Of a stretch of DNA of 64,000 nt, positions 40,596-50,043 are shown one piece after another. The stretch covers positions 109,886-173,885 of the forward strand of contig NZ_FXAP01000007.1 in the NCBI RefSeq assembly GCF_900177615.1, read 5' to 3'. Origin of the DNA: Plantibacter flavus. Lineage in GTDB: Bacteria > Actinomycetota > Actinomycetes > Actinomycetales > Microbacteriaceae. Position numbers and translations under genes: made by a program. Numbering within the stretch: position 1 is the stretch's first letter; each line of letters opens with the position of its first letter. A model generated the notes under the pieces. That model was given only the letters and a program-made list of their open reading frames with translations. It made no database searches and was not told the DNA's origin.

Positions 40596-40889
40596 GTGAC
40601 ACAGACCACGAACGAGCCCTCGCAGATCGAGACCACGGTCCTGGACGCGAGAGTTCAGCTCACCGTCGCTCCGAGGACAGGTCAATCCCTCGAGGATGCG
40701 GCGGCCGAGATGCTCCGCCTCTTCACGGATTACGTCAGCCGGCCCGACAGCGCCTTCCTCCAGGACTATGGTGCGAACCTCCTTGCGATCACACGACACC
40801 GAGCAGACCCGTCGAACCCAGCGCCGTCCTGGGGCGGCTACGAGGGCCCGTTCGTCATCAGGTCAGGCGTCAGCGTCAGTGCTGGCTGA
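40596..40889 (+). CDS. Hypothetical protein, 97 aa
   Basis: Not recognised. ACAGGAGA before the GTG at 40596 sets the start. A strand-rich first half (IETTVLDARVQLTVAP) is followed by a helix (LEDAAAEMLRLFTDYVS). It is the last + strand gene before the convergence point with the right arm. Confidence 0.55.
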   Translation: MTQTTNEPSQIETTVLDARVQLTVAPRTGQSLEDAAAEMLRLFTDYVSRPDSAFLQDYGANLLAITRHRADPSNPAPSWGGYEGPFVIRSGVSVSAG

Positions 40890-40904
40890 GCGCACCGCAC
40901 ACCG

Positions 40905-40936
40905 AGAAGCCCCGAGGGATCACTCCCTCGGGGCTT
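40905..40936. terminator. Bidirectional hairpin at the junction of the two arms
   Basis: Perfect 14-bp arms (gaagccccgaggga / tccctcggggcttc) with a 4-base loop, followed by GTCTTTCC. It lies between the convergent ends of the left-arm operon and the HU-like gene. Confidence 0.8.
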
Positions 40937-40971
40937 CGTCTTTCCGCACGGCTGTGTCGCCAGAAGCGCCG

Positions 40972-41517
40972 CTACTCGCCCATGAGTTCGCGACGCGCTG
41001 CCTCGGCGGCGGCTTTCGCGGCTGCTTCGGCCGCTTCGGCCGCGCGTTGCTCGCGCCGTTCACGCCGCCGCTGCTGCGCGGGGGTCTCGTCGTTGATGCT
41101 GGGTCCGACCTTCCGGTAGACCTTGCGGTTCACCGCGCTCGTGGCGGAGAACTTCAAGACGGCGTAGTTGTTGACCTTGGTCGAGCCGTCCTGGTCCGCG
41201 AACTGGACGCGGTGACCCTTGTGGCCCTGCGCGTAGAAGCGACCGAAGCCTGTCAGCGTGACGGGAATACCCTCGCCGACGGAGGCGAGGATCTGCGCGA
41301 TCATCTCCTCGTACAGCTTCGTTGCGACGCTGTAGGGGATCCCGGTCTCGTGGGCTACTCGGGCAAGAAGCTGCCGTTTGGCCAAGCGCGGAGCTCGGGC
41401 GTTCTCGTCTGTCGACTCACCGTCCTCGTTCTCCTCCGACTCGTCCACGATGTCGGGGACTCCCTCTGGGTCGGTTGCGTCAGCAACGCCTGTTTCGCGA
41501 TCTGCGCTCTTCATCAT
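40972..41517 (-). CDS. HU/IHF-like DNA-binding protein with acidic start and Ala-rich tail
   Basis: 181 aa. Residues 44-135 follow the HU fold: LAKRQLLARVAHETGIPYSV, then ATKLYEEMIAQILASVGEGI, PVTLTGFGRFYAQGHKGHRV (the GFG turn before the DNA-gripping arm) and FSATSAVNRKVYRKVG. HU proteins bend and compact DNA as dimers. Two additions are unusual: a 40-residue acidic start (DESEENEDGESTDE) and a charged, Ala-rich helical tail (REQRAAEAAEAAAKAAAEA) resembling the Ala/Lys tails of actinobacterial HupB. GGAGACAGGA precedes the ATG at 41517; an ATG one codon later is an alternative. It is the last gene of the right-arm - strand series. Confidence 0.82.
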   Translation of the reverse strand: MMKSADRETGVADATDPEGVPDIVDESEENEDGESTDENARAPRLAKRQLLARVAHETGIPYSVATKLYEEMIAQILASVGEGIPVTLTGFGRFYAQGHKGHRVQFADQDGSTKVNNYAVLKFSATSAVNRKVYRKVGPSINDETPAQQRRRERREQRAAEAAEAAAKAAAEAARRELMGE

Positions 41518-41562
41518 TTGTCCTGTCTCCACCTGGTTCTGCTTGCTGTCAGTCGTGTGCGA

Positions 41563-41595
41563 GGCACCCCGGCCGAGCAATCCGGCTGGGGTGCC
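41563..41595 (-). terminator. Hairpin after the gene at 41621-41965
   Basis: 13-bp arms (ggcaccccggccg / cggctggggtgcc) with one G-T pair, downstream of the small - strand gene and upstream of the HU-like gene. Confidence 0.65.
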
Positions 41596-41620
41596 CCGGT
41601 GGCTGTGTTGCGCGAGTGAG

Positions 41621-41965
41621 CTAGTAGCCCATCTCGCGATCCGGTGACGACGCGGGTGCGTCGTTCTCGAAGAACCGGGTCCGTGTTTCGGTGAGCTCGA
41701 CGCGCTCCTTGCGCCCATCACGCTCGGCGCGACGCTGGGCGTTGGCCTCGCCGGTCATCTGTGCGTTGATGGAGCGCTCGGCCATACCGATCATCGGAGC
41801 TGCAGACTGGGATGCCAGCCCCTTCGCCGTCAGACCGTTCCGTGCGCCTTCCATCTGCTCGTCAGATGCCGCCTTCATCTTGTTCCACCGTTCCCGGTCT
41901 TCGTTTGTCACGAAACCGAACATCGACGTTACCTCTGCCTCGCTGGGAAGCCCCGTAATGTCCAT
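41621..41965 (-). CDS. Hypothetical protein, 114 aa
   Basis: Not recognised. It is highly polar and helical (NEDRERWNKMKAASDEQMEG; AERSINAQMTGEANAQRRAE), probably disordered or coiled. AGGAAGGGG before the ATG fixes the start. It is bounded by hairpins or spacers and probably has its own transcript. A degenerate copy of the regulon motif lies just upstream (41986-42000). Confidence 0.55.
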   Translation of the reverse strand: MDITGLPSEAEVTSMFGFVTNEDRERWNKMKAASDEQMEGARNGLTAKGLASQSAAPMIGMAERSINAQMTGEANAQRRAERDGRKERVELTETRTRFFENDAPASSPDREMGY

Positions 41966-41985
41966 GTTGTACCCCTTCCTAAATG

Positions 41986-42000
41986 GGTGTTTACCCTCGT
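41986..42000 (-). promoter_or_regulatory. Degenerate copy of the ACGAGG..AAAC box
   Basis: On the - strand it reads ACGAGGGTAAACACC, 20 bases before the gene at 41621-41965. It matches the ACGAGGAAAAACGA box at about 10 of 14 positions but lacks a good palindrome half. Weak evidence. Confidence 0.25.
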
Positions 42001-42064
42001 ACGTGCGGTTGTAAAGCAGTTTCTAGGGCGGTCTCACCCGTGATCCTAGTGGGTGGACAATTGA

Positions 42065-44248
42065 TCACCCCAGGTTGAAGTCCACATCCTGAAGAGGTGT
42101 AGCGTCATCCCTACCCAAGCCGGTGAAGCCGCCGGTCTCCACCTCGTTGTAGTGCTGGTTTACGAGCGCACGACGGACTCTCGACGCGGTGCCTGTCAGG
42201 GCGACCGTTTGGTCGTATGCGGCGGCTGAGGAGACCTTCCCTGCCCCTCCTGTGATGGCCTCCTGCGCTTGCTGCTGCGCCGAAGCTGAACCGGCAACGT
42301 CCAGTTCGCGGCCAGCCGCCCGCTCTGGCGCCGACGTGATCGCGCGCCGGTTGGCACCCGCTCCAAGCTGTCCGATGTCCCCCACCAACTCGCCGTCGAT
42401 GATGCCGTCAACCGGGAGAGCGTCCTCCACGTCGCCGGCGTACACCATCTCCTCCACCGCCCCTCGAGTTCGTGCCCGTTCGGGCGAGGGGTCCTGCCTC
42501 GTGCCCGCCGCACCTGCCGGACGAGCGCTCGGCCGCCGCGGGGCTCCGCTCGTCGACGGACCTGGCGATCGCGGGGTGGCGCGCGCTGCTTGCGGAGCTC
42601 CGTTCGTGCCGGATCCGCTGGCCGCTTGTGCGCCGAGGTCGTTGTACCGACGGATCGCTTCGGCAACGTCCTCGCGCCAGTTCTCCCCGTACTGAGCGGC
42701 CCATTGAGCACCCATCTCGGGGTTCAATCGATGAGTGGTCTCAACGGCGTCCACGTACGCGGCCGTGTACGCGAAACGCTGCTCCTCACCCGACAGGCCA
42801 TCGTCCGACATCGACGCGAACATCGTTCGCGCCTTCGAGAAGCGCGTGCGCGTGGCCGGGTCCTCGAGCTGGTCGACGACGTCAGGGTACTTTGACGCCG
42901 ACGACGCCACGACGTACTGGGAAAGGGCGTCATTCAGCTCGCCGACGGAGGTCGCTGTGGCCATCTCGGCCGCGAGCGTCTCTGCGATGAGCACCCGGTG
43001 TTCGCTGATGCTCGCGGGCGGCCGAAGACGGAACGACCCCGACGAAATAGTCCGCCCCTCGTAGGAGTCGACGAAGTCACCAGTCCACACGGTCGCGCGC
43101 TCGACACCTCCTTCGAGGAACACCTCCCTGGGCTCGCTCTTGGCGAATCGACCGTGACCGAGCTCGCTGAAGACACTCGCGAGCTGCGGCTCTCGTGCCA
43201 CCCGCTGACCGACGATCACGCGCATCGAACGGGACACGTCCTCGCGGCGGATCCCGTCGTCGTCGACGTACTCGTAGAGGGCTGAAAGTGCCGAGTCGTA
43301 GCGGTCACGCACGGACGATGGATCCACGCCCGGTCGACGCATGTCGGCGTAGGCGGCTTCGGCCAGGGCAACCTCGGTCATGGCTGCGCTCTCGGCCGTG
43401 AACGGTAGGCGGTGGCCACGTTCGGCGAAGGCGATCTTGTCCAGGCGACGTTGCCACTTCGACGACAGCTGGTCGGCACGACCCTTGCTCGCGAGCTTGT
43501 CCAGCTTGCCGAGCGCCTTCCCGTCCTTCTTGTCACCCCTGTTGGCGATGCGCTCACGAATTACGTCGCCCATCTGATCGGCGAAGGACCCGAGCTGGGT
43601 GCGGAAGTTGGGCGAGAGCATCCACATCGACGCACCCATACCGAGGACCGATGCCACCGTCTGTGTGCTGATGCCCTGCTGGAGCGGTTGGACGCACTGG
43701 AGCACCATCATGGACGCGTATACCTGATGCATACCGCTCAGCTGCTTACGCTGCGTCTGCTTGGTCTCAGCAACACCCAGGATGCCCGACTGCACGAGGC
43801 TCGCCATGTACTGCTCGCCGGCGCGCGCGGTGTCGAGCTTCAGTCGTGTGAGCGGATCAGCGCGGGCCTCTCGTTCGAGCTTCGCGCGGTCAGCGCGGGC
43901 CTGCTTCTCCTCGGCAGCCTGTGCCCTGGTCGCCTGGTGCTGTTCGTCGCGACGGGCCCGCCCATCCTGTCGCTCACGCACGCGTTCGCCTGAACGGCCG
44001 GCTGCATCACGGACGGCGTCTGCCGGTTGGGTGAAGAGCGTGTCCCGCACTCCGTTGTCGCGAATACTGCGTGCCGCGCGAGTGGCCGAACGGGCGCCCT
44101 GAGAGAAGCTCGTTCGCACGCGGTCACCGAGTGCTGGGCTCGGCTCGATTACTTCCGCATCGAGAACATCGTCACCGTGAGAAGCGCCTTCCGGCGCCAC
44201 TTCGGCATCGTAGATCGGGATGTTCAACTTGCGACTCTGGTCTGCCAT
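42065..44248 (-). CDS. Large unknown protein, 727 aa
   Basis: Not recognised. The first 110 residues are low-complexity and basic. Residues 95-150 are a charged helix (RRDEQHQATRAQAAEEKQAR). Residues 185-225 hold a moderately hydrophobic region (QVYASMMVLQCVQPLQQGIS, TVASVLGMGASMWML), possibly membrane-associated or buried. The middle is helical (residues 250-520), and the C-terminal 200 residues are Pro/Ala/Ser-rich with an acidic patch. GGAGG lies seven bases before the ATG at 44248, so this start is preferred to the ATG two codons upstream. It carries the regulon motif 52 bases upstream and directly follows the RNA polymerase gene on the same strand. A structural or scaffold role in transfer is possible. 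Confidence 0.6.
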   Translation of the reverse strand: MADQSRKLNIPIYDAEVAPEGASHGDDVLDAEVIEPSPALGDRVRTSFSQGARSATRAARSIRDNGVRDTLFTQPADAVRDAAGRSGERVRERQDGRARRDEQHQATRAQAAEEKQARADRAKLEREARADPLTRLKLDTARAGEQYMASLVQSGILGVAETKQTQRKQLSGMHQVYASMMVLQCVQPLQQGISTQTVASVLGMGASMWMLSPNFRTQLGSFADQMGDVIRERIANRGDKKDGKALGKLDKLASKGRADQLSSKWQRRLDKIAFAERGHRLPFTAESAAMTEVALAEAAYADMRRPGVDPSSVRDRYDSALSALYEYVDDDGIRREDVSRSMRVIVGQRVAREPQLASVFSELGHGRFAKSEPREVFLEGGVERATVWTGDFVDSYEGRTISSGSFRLRPPASISEHRVLIAETLAAEMATATSVGELNDALSQYVVASSASKYPDVVDQLEDPATRTRFSKARTMFASMSDDGLSGEEQRFAYTAAYVDAVETTHRLNPEMGAQWAAQYGENWREDVAEAIRRYNDLGAQAASGSGTNGAPQAARATPRSPGPSTSGAPRRPSARPAGAAGTRQDPSPERARTRGAVEEMVYAGDVEDALPVDGIIDGELVGDIGQLGAGANRRAITSAPERAAGRELDVAGSASAQQQAQEAITGGAGKVSSAAAYDQTVALTGTASRVRRALVNQHYNEVETGGFTGLGRDDATPLQDVDFNLG

Positions 44249-44299
44249 CAGCATGCCTCCATACGCCTCAGTCGACGCCGTGCCGACGTTCGCAGTTTA

Positions 44300-44311
44300 C
44301 TGGTTTATCAG
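44300..44311 (-). promoter_or_regulatory. Regulon palindrome upstream of the 727-aa protein gene
   Basis: The - strand reads CTGATAAACCAG, matching CTNRTWWAYNAG, 52 bases before the start. It sits inside a wider inverted repeat: CGCAGT on one side and ACTGCG on the other. TTGACT directly overlaps its upstream edge. Confidence 0.65.
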
Positions 44312-44347
44312 TCAATACTGCGAATTTTCGGCCTCGGGCTGAACGCA

Positions 44348-44382
44348 CAAGAACCCCCTGTCACCTCGACAGGGGGTTCTTG
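44348..44382 (-). terminator. Strong hairpin after the RNA polymerase gene
   Basis: Perfect 15-bp arms (caagaaccccctgtc / gacagggggttcttg) with a 5-base loop, 10 bases beyond the polymerase stop. It separates the polymerase transcript from the next gene's promoter region. Confidence 0.8.
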
Positions 44383-44392
44383 CTTCTCGCGC

Positions 44393-47300
44393 CTACGGCT
44401 GGAAGTCCTCCACCAACTCGGAGGAGGTGTCCGCAGCTGCGGCCGTGAAGACCGGGCGAGCCCGCGGGGCACGAACCGTCGTCGCCACCGGTGATCGGCG
44501 CCCTTCGCCTCGTGCACGAGCGCGAGCGTCATGGGCCGACAGCACGTCGCGGTTGACGAGCAGCTTCACGTCAGGTGCTTCGACTTCGAGACCCGCCTCG
44601 GTCGCCTTCTCCCAATCGGAGATCGCCCGCTGGTTGCTCCGGACGGCGTACGGTGCGAAGTGACCGTTCTCCGATCCGGAGAAGATGTTCTCTCGCGCCG
44701 TGGCCGCGGCCAGGACATCATCGAAGGTGCCACCGTAGGCCAGGCGGTCCATGGTCGAACCGAGGCCCTCCAGGCTCTTGTCCTCGGGGTCCTCGATGTC
44801 AACGATCAGGCCAGTCGGTCCGGTGAGGGCCGCCGCGACCTTGTCCACGTTGCCAGTGTTGACCGACACGTTGAGACCATCCTTCGCCGTGTACAGGTCC
44901 AGGAACTGGGCCTTCCACGTCTCCGTGTCCGCCTGGAGCTCCTGTCCGTTGTCGTCGCGCGCCACCATCCACTCACGGTTGCCATCCGCGCCCGGCGACA
45001 CCTCCAGCTTGCGGCCCTTCCACAGTGCCCGAGCCGGGCCCATCAGCATGTTGTACTTCTGCCGGGCCTCCTCGGGGTCGTGCTTCGCCTGCAGCACGGA
45101 CTGGGTCACCGGGTACGTGAGCTCGAGCACCGCCTTCAGGTCGCCGTTGCGGAGTGCCTTCACACCGCGCTGGGAGAAGGTCCCTGCGATACCGGTTCCG
45201 TGCGACTTCACCGCCGTCGCCATCATCACGCCTTCGTCCTCAGCGCGTGTGTGCTGCGTGTCGCCGAGATCGACCATCGTGACTGGGTCGACGCCCAGGT
45301 GTCGGCAGTAGTCGCCGATCTTGCTCATCGAACCCTTGGCGCCAGTATCGATGCACGCCTCGATCACGCTCTTCACGTGGTCGCCGGCCTCGCCGAAGCG
45401 CAGGATCGCGTCACCGTACTGGCCCTGCATCGCTTCCCGGTAGTAGTCAGACAGGTTGCCGACGAGTTCGTGTCGGTGCTCCCATGCTGTCGCCTGGTCA
45501 ATGCTGCCCTCCTCAAGGTCACTCTGGACCTCGTTGGCCCGCATCTTCAAGTCCGCGAACTGCTGAGCGAGCTCTGGTGCCACGAACTGACTCACCTTCA
45601 CGTCCAAGGAGTCCTGCATCGCCAGCGGGTGCAGCATGTCGTCACCGAACTGTCCGAGGTCGAGGAGATTGGCCTCCACGGTCAGCTTCTGCATCGCCTG
45701 GGCTCGCGCAGCGTCGCTGGTCAACCGCACCACGGCGACCGAATCTCCGTCGAAGTCTCCGTCGAAGCACTTGTCCATGACCGGGTTGATGGCCACACCG
45801 GTGAGGCGCTCGTCAACGCGCACCCGCAGGTAGCGCACGCCGGCGTCACGAAGCACCGGGTCACGCCAGACGAGCGCGTAGTCGTTGTCCTCCAACCCGA
45901 GAGCCTCGGCCATGGCCGGCCCAACAGCGAGCTGGTCGACATCCAGACGAGGGTCGCTCGTCCAGACTGCCGTGGCCGAGTTGGGGAGGCGGGAAGACAT
46001 CAGCCCCTCCTTGAACACGTTGCGCTTCCCAGAGAAACGCTTGTGCTTGAGATCGTCCGTGATCGTGTCGAACGCGGCCTGTGCACGCCGCGGAGCCTCC
46101 GCGACCTGCGCCTCGAGCGCGTTACGGCGATCGGGAGTGAGCGCTTCGCCGTTGCGGGTGAGCTCGTCCTTGGCGAAGCGGTACCGGGTCGCCATCTCGT
46201 ACACGGCCAGGTACTGGTTCGTGTAGTCGTGCGCCGTGCTCTGCCCGTCGTCGAGATCCTGACCACTGCGGAGGTGCGAGCTCATCACCGGCAGCTTCCA
46301 CGTGGTGTCCGTGGCCGTGGGAATCCGCTCACCTGTCGGGAAACGGAGTGGGAAGGGCAGCTCCAGGTCGCCACCGCGATCACCGATCAACTGACCGAAG
46401 TCAGCCTTCATCTTGCCGGCGTTCAGCGTCCCCCGAGCGGTGATCTCCAACTCAGGCATCGGGAACAGCCGACGCTCGGAACCCTCTGCCATGTCGTCGT
46501 AGCCGACGCGCATCGTGCCGTCCGGTTCCATGTCGAGGCCCATCGTCACGAGCATCTCGCGGAAGTTGGCCACCGCCGAGTTGTTGGGTCCGTAGAACTC
46601 ACTCATCACCTGGTCGCATCCCTGGGACCCCAGAGCCCACGCGAGCTGACTCGACGCCTTGCGGCCACGCCCCTCCCGCAGTGCAGCCTCGTCGTAGACG
46701 CGGGTGCCGCGTTCGACGTCCTTGTGGGTCACGACGAGGCGCATCTTGCCCATCGTGTCCTTCGTCGTCCCCTTCCACGGGAGCGCCAAATCGCCAGGCT
46801 CCTGCATGAGTTCACGGGCAGTACCCCCGTTGAACCGCGAGACGGCGGAGAAGGGGCTCATGACTACGTCCAGCTCGGGGTTCATCTTGAAGACCTGGAC
46901 GGCGTAGTTCATGTTCTGATCGGTTGCGTCGAAGTCCTCCCCCGCGACTGCGTCGCGATCGACGACAAGCGAGATGACGCCCTTGTTACCGTGCATGTCG
47001 CTGAGCTTGTCGCCCGGGACCAACGAACGAGCGGAGCCGTCGGCGCCACGGATCGCGTGCTTCTCAGCGAAGTCCTTGCTGACGACCATCGGGTCATCAG
47101 CGGTCCATCCGCCGAAGGTCATCATCGCCACTCCAACAGGCTCGGTCACGGCGGCCGCGTTCAAGAGGTTCGAGGCCGACATCTGCTGACGGTCGTACGG
47201 GTCGAACTTCATCATCTCGGTCTCCGGCAGCTTCATGAGCGGCGCGCGGTCGTCGAGGTCTGTGCTTTGGATGATCTTCCCTGTCGAGGCGTCGACCGTT

Positions 47301-49975
47301 GCACCCTCGACCAGGTACCGGGTGATGCCCTGGTAGACAGCGCCGTTGGTCATCACTGGGTCGAAGAATCCGTCGCCCTCTTCGGTCATGATCGCCATGT
47401 TGCGACCACCGGTCAGGACCCACGCGTCGAAGCGGTTGTCGTTGGCCGGGTCCGCCGCCTGCGCGGAGTTCTCTGCGCGCCACGCAGCGTGCACAGTTGA
47501 GCCAGATGCGATCTCGCTCGGGTAGCGGACTCGACGCGCCTCCGTGGCGAGTATCGCGTTCACCCACTGCTCGTCGAGACCTTCCGCCGCTGAACGCTCG
47601 ATGAAGTCGGCTTCGTGGCGCACGTCGTAGAGACGGCGGTAGACGCTGTTCAGCGAGGTGGGCTCCCCGACCTCGGTGCGCATGACGAGCATGTCATTGG
47701 CGATCTGGTACTCGATCTGATCGGTCATCGTCTGCTCGTAGCCGCGGAGCAGCGTCCGCTCTTCGACGCTCAGTTCCTCGCCAGCCCGCTGTGAAGAGAT
47801 GCGCGCTTCGTAGCCGGGGACGAACAGGTAGTTGTCGCCGCCGGCGAACCGCGTCACGACCTCTCCGTGCTCACCACGACCGAACAACTGACCGATCTGG
47901 CCCTGGACCACCTCGCGGGCGCCCGTGCGACCGAATCGTTCGGCTGTCCACGAGGCGATGCCCTGGTCGTCGATCTCCAGGCTCGTCACGTGGCCACCGT
48001 TGCGCTCGATGGCTAGACCGATCACCGCACCCATGGCGCTGACGAAGGGATCCGGGTGCATGTTCGGCTCGACGGAGGCATCCCGGTTGAACTGGACCAG
48101 GCGGTCCTTGACAGCGGTGGCGTAGAAACTGGACCCCATCAGCTCGTCGCCGGTGATGCCCGTGACACGCAGCGCTGCGACGATGTTCGCGTTGTTGCGC
48201 CAGGTCCCGAACTCGCTCGTCATGTGCTTCGCGACTCGGACCGGGTCGAAGCGTCGGGTGACGATCTCTCCATCGAGGAGAACGTGATCGTGTTGCTCGA
48301 AGGATCCGATGAGCTCGTCGACGACATCGGCCGCGTGATCGCGTACCTTCTGTTCGCCCGAGCCGACGTAGGCCAGGTCGCCCACGAGCAGGTCGTGGAT
48401 GGCACGTGACTCGTCCGAATCGACCTGGAGCTCGCCGATGACACCGACCTTGGCCTGGTACTCCTCCTCGGTTGCGCCGGAGCGAAGCAGCGTCGTCTGC
48501 GCCCCTCGAAGAACATCCCAGTACGAGCGCTGAATGGCTGACACCTCAGCATCGCCACTGAACTCAGGGAACCACTCACCGGCGGCCGCTGCCTCGGCGT
48601 GCTCCTCGTGCTCGCGCACCAGACGGTCGACCTCAAGCGACGCGGCGAGGTTCTCACGTGCACTGGTGACTGACTCCAGCAGGTACTCCTCGCCGCGCTC
48701 TGCATCGGCGAAGAAACGCGCCGTTGCTGTCCGTGCACTGGCCGAACGCCGAACGAGCACCTTCGCACCGGGCTCGGGGATCTTGCCGTCGACGAGCAAG
48801 TCGCCCACGACGGACATCGACGCTCGGTCGTTCTTCGTGAAGTATGCGTCCTGAACCTCGACCGGAACGCGACGCCCCTGCTGGCGGCTCCACTCGACCT
48901 CCGTGTGGACGCCGACCTCACCGACCAACCCCTTGCCGTCGAAGCGCTCCACGGGCTTACCCTGCGCGACCCGCAGCAATGCGACCGCTTCGGATGCCGA
49001 CGGAGTGTAGGGCAGCGTCTTCTGGGACCCGTCTGCCTTCACGTTCGTCGAGTAGTAGGTTGAGACGCCATCGTCGTAGACGCGGCCGACGAAGTGCTCG
49101 TTCTCACGCAGCTCCGTGAGCCGCACCGAGATCTTGGTCCCCTCGATCTCGGCCTTGATCTGACCGGGGTTCCGATCGCGACTGACGGTGTACCCGACTC
49201 CCTGGGCGCGGAGTTCGTCAAGGATTGCAGCTGAGCGGCCGAGCGCATCGGCCGTCATGAATCGTCGGGGGTTCAGCGACCCGTCCTGGTTGCGTGCGCC
49301 TTCGATGACCCAGCTGCGTACATGGCGGTACTCCTGCTCGCTCATCCGGGACATCAGCTCGGTGATGCCGCTGGCGTCGTCGTGGCTGTAGGCCTCCCCC
49401 GCTTCGACGGGCTTCCCGTCCTCACCCAGGGAGTAGATGCGCAGCTGGTCCGTCCGCAGCTCTCCGAGACGGCTCACATCCCCTCCTGCGAACTGCTCGA
49501 TCTCGTTGTCGAGGAGGTACCGAGGCTGCGACCCCGCCTGCTTCATCGTGCTCCGGACGGCCCATCGCTGGTCGTAGGGCGAGACGGGCAGTCGCGCTCC
49601 GGCGACGCCGGTGTTCGGTTGCACGACTGTCACGCCGTCCGCGCCCTTGCGGGTGAACCCTGCGATATCGAAGAATGCGTCCTTCATCTGCACGTAGGCA
49701 GGAGACGCGGGGCTCGTGTCGGCGAAGATGCCGGGGTAGCCCCGAACGTTCTCCTGCATCGTCTCCTCGATGGCCCGGAGGACCGGCGGGATGCCGAGGT
49801 CTCCATCCGCGATCGAGCGACCCTCAGCTGCGAGCCGCTGCTCGACCTTCGATCGCAGGTCTCGAGCGGCGGAGACCATGATGACCTTCCCCGTCGCGTC
49901 CTGTGTGCGCTCGATCGTCTGCTGGAACAGGTGCTCGTACAGGTATCGGCGCATCCCCGGGCTTCGTGGATCCAT
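44393..49975 (-). CDS. Single-chain multisubunit-type RNA polymerase (fused beta/beta-prime core)
   Basis: 1860 aa. A beta-type half is visible first: GWTADDPMVVSKDF (956-969) matches the beta 'GYN.EDA.VIS' block. VPGDKLSDMHGNKGV (986-1000) has the two active-site lysines (K990, K998), and MSPFSAVSRFNGG (1039-1051) follows. The beta-prime half comes next: GKRNVFKEGLMSSRLPNS (1316-1333), then GVAINPVMDKCFDGDFDGDS (1393-1412), whose DFDGD (D1407, D1409, D1411) is the Mg-binding triad. LAMQDSLDVK (1451-1460) and a bridge-helix-like SVIEACIDTGAKGSMSKIGD (1536-1555) follow, with trigger-loop-like sequence near 1580-1630. The 850-residue N-terminus is unrecognised. No alpha, omega or sigma homologue is present. 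AAGGGGGAAC precedes the ATG. Known single-chain relatives include SP-beta YonO; from memory, a divergent one lies in a Corynebacterium prophage. It presumably transcribes element genes. Confidence 0.9.
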   Translation of the reverse strand: MDPRSPGMRRYLYEHLFQQTIERTQDATGKVIMVSAARDLRSKVEQRLAAEGRSIADGDLGIPPVLRAIEETMQENVRGYPGIFADTSPASPAYVQMKDAFFDIAGFTRKGADGVTVVQPNTGVAGARLPVSPYDQRWAVRSTMKQAGSQPRYLLDNEIEQFAGGDVSRLGELRTDQLRIYSLGEDGKPVEAGEAYSHDDASGITELMSRMSEQEYRHVRSWVIEGARNQDGSLNPRRFMTADALGRSAAILDELRAQGVGYTVSRDRNPGQIKAEIEGTKISVRLTELRENEHFVGRVYDDGVSTYYSTNVKADGSQKTLPYTPSASEAVALLRVAQGKPVERFDGKGLVGEVGVHTEVEWSRQQGRRVPVEVQDAYFTKNDRASMSVVGDLLVDGKIPEPGAKVLVRRSASARTATARFFADAERGEEYLLESVTSARENLAASLEVDRLVREHEEHAEAAAAGEWFPEFSGDAEVSAIQRSYWDVLRGAQTTLLRSGATEEEYQAKVGVIGELQVDSDESRAIHDLLVGDLAYVGSGEQKVRDHAADVVDELIGSFEQHDHVLLDGEIVTRRFDPVRVAKHMTSEFGTWRNNANIVAALRVTGITGDELMGSSFYATAVKDRLVQFNRDASVEPNMHPDPFVSAMGAVIGLAIERNGGHVTSLEIDDQGIASWTAERFGRTGAREVVQGQIGQLFGRGEHGEVVTRFAGGDNYLFVPGYEARISSQRAGEELSVEERTLLRGYEQTMTDQIEYQIANDMLVMRTEVGEPTSLNSVYRRLYDVRHEADFIERSAAEGLDEQWVNAILATEARRVRYPSEIASGSTVHAAWRAENSAQAADPANDNRFDAWVLTGGRNMAIMTEEGDGFFDPVMTNGAVYQGITRYLVEGATVDASTGKIIQSTDLDDRAPLMKLPETEMMKFDPYDRQQMSASNLLNAAAVTEPVGVAMMTFGGWTADDPMVVSKDFAEKHAIRGADGSARSLVPGDKLSDMHGNKGVISLVVDRDAVAGEDFDATDQNMNYAVQVFKMNPELDVVMSPFSAVSRFNGGTARELMQEPGDLALPWKGTTKDTMGKMRLVVTHKDVERGTRVYDEAALREGRGRKASSQLAWALGSQGCDQVMSEFYGPNNSAVANFREMLVTMGLDMEPDGTMRVGYDDMAEGSERRLFPMPELEITARGTLNAGKMKADFGQLIGDRGGDLELPFPLRFPTGERIPTATDTTWKLPVMSSHLRSGQDLDDGQSTAHDYTNQYLAVYEMATRYRFAKDELTRNGEALTPDRRNALEAQVAEAPRRAQAAFDTITDDLKHKRFSGKRNVFKEGLMSSRLPNSATAVWTSDPRLDVDQLAVGPAMAEALGLEDNDYALVWRDPVLRDAGVRYLRVRVDERLTGVAINPVMDKCFDGDFDGDSVAVVRLTSDAARAQAMQKLTVEANLLDLGQFGDDMLHPLAMQDSLDVKVSQFVAPELAQQFADLKMRANEVQSDLEEGSIDQATAWEHRHELVGNLSDYYREAMQGQYGDAILRFGEAGDHVKSVIEACIDTGAKGSMSKIGDYCRHLGVDPVTMVDLGDTQHTRAEDEGVMMATAVKSHGTGIAGTFSQRGVKALRNGDLKAVLELTYPVTQSVLQAKHDPEEARQKYNMLMGPARALWKGRKLEVSPGADGNREWMVARDDNGQELQADTETWKAQFLDLYTAKDGLNVSVNTGNVDKVAAALTGPTGLIVDIEDPEDKSLEGLGSTMDRLAYGGTFDDVLAAATARENIFSGSENGHFAPYAVRSNQRAISDWEKATEAGLEVEAPDVKLLVNRDVLSAHDARARARGEGRRSPVATTVRAPRARPVFTAAAADTSSELVEDFQP

Positions 49976-50043
49976 TGGAGTTCCCCCTTGGTTCAGGCTG
50001 GTTGAAACCGGCCTCGGTAAGTGTTGCTATCCCCCTCACTATA

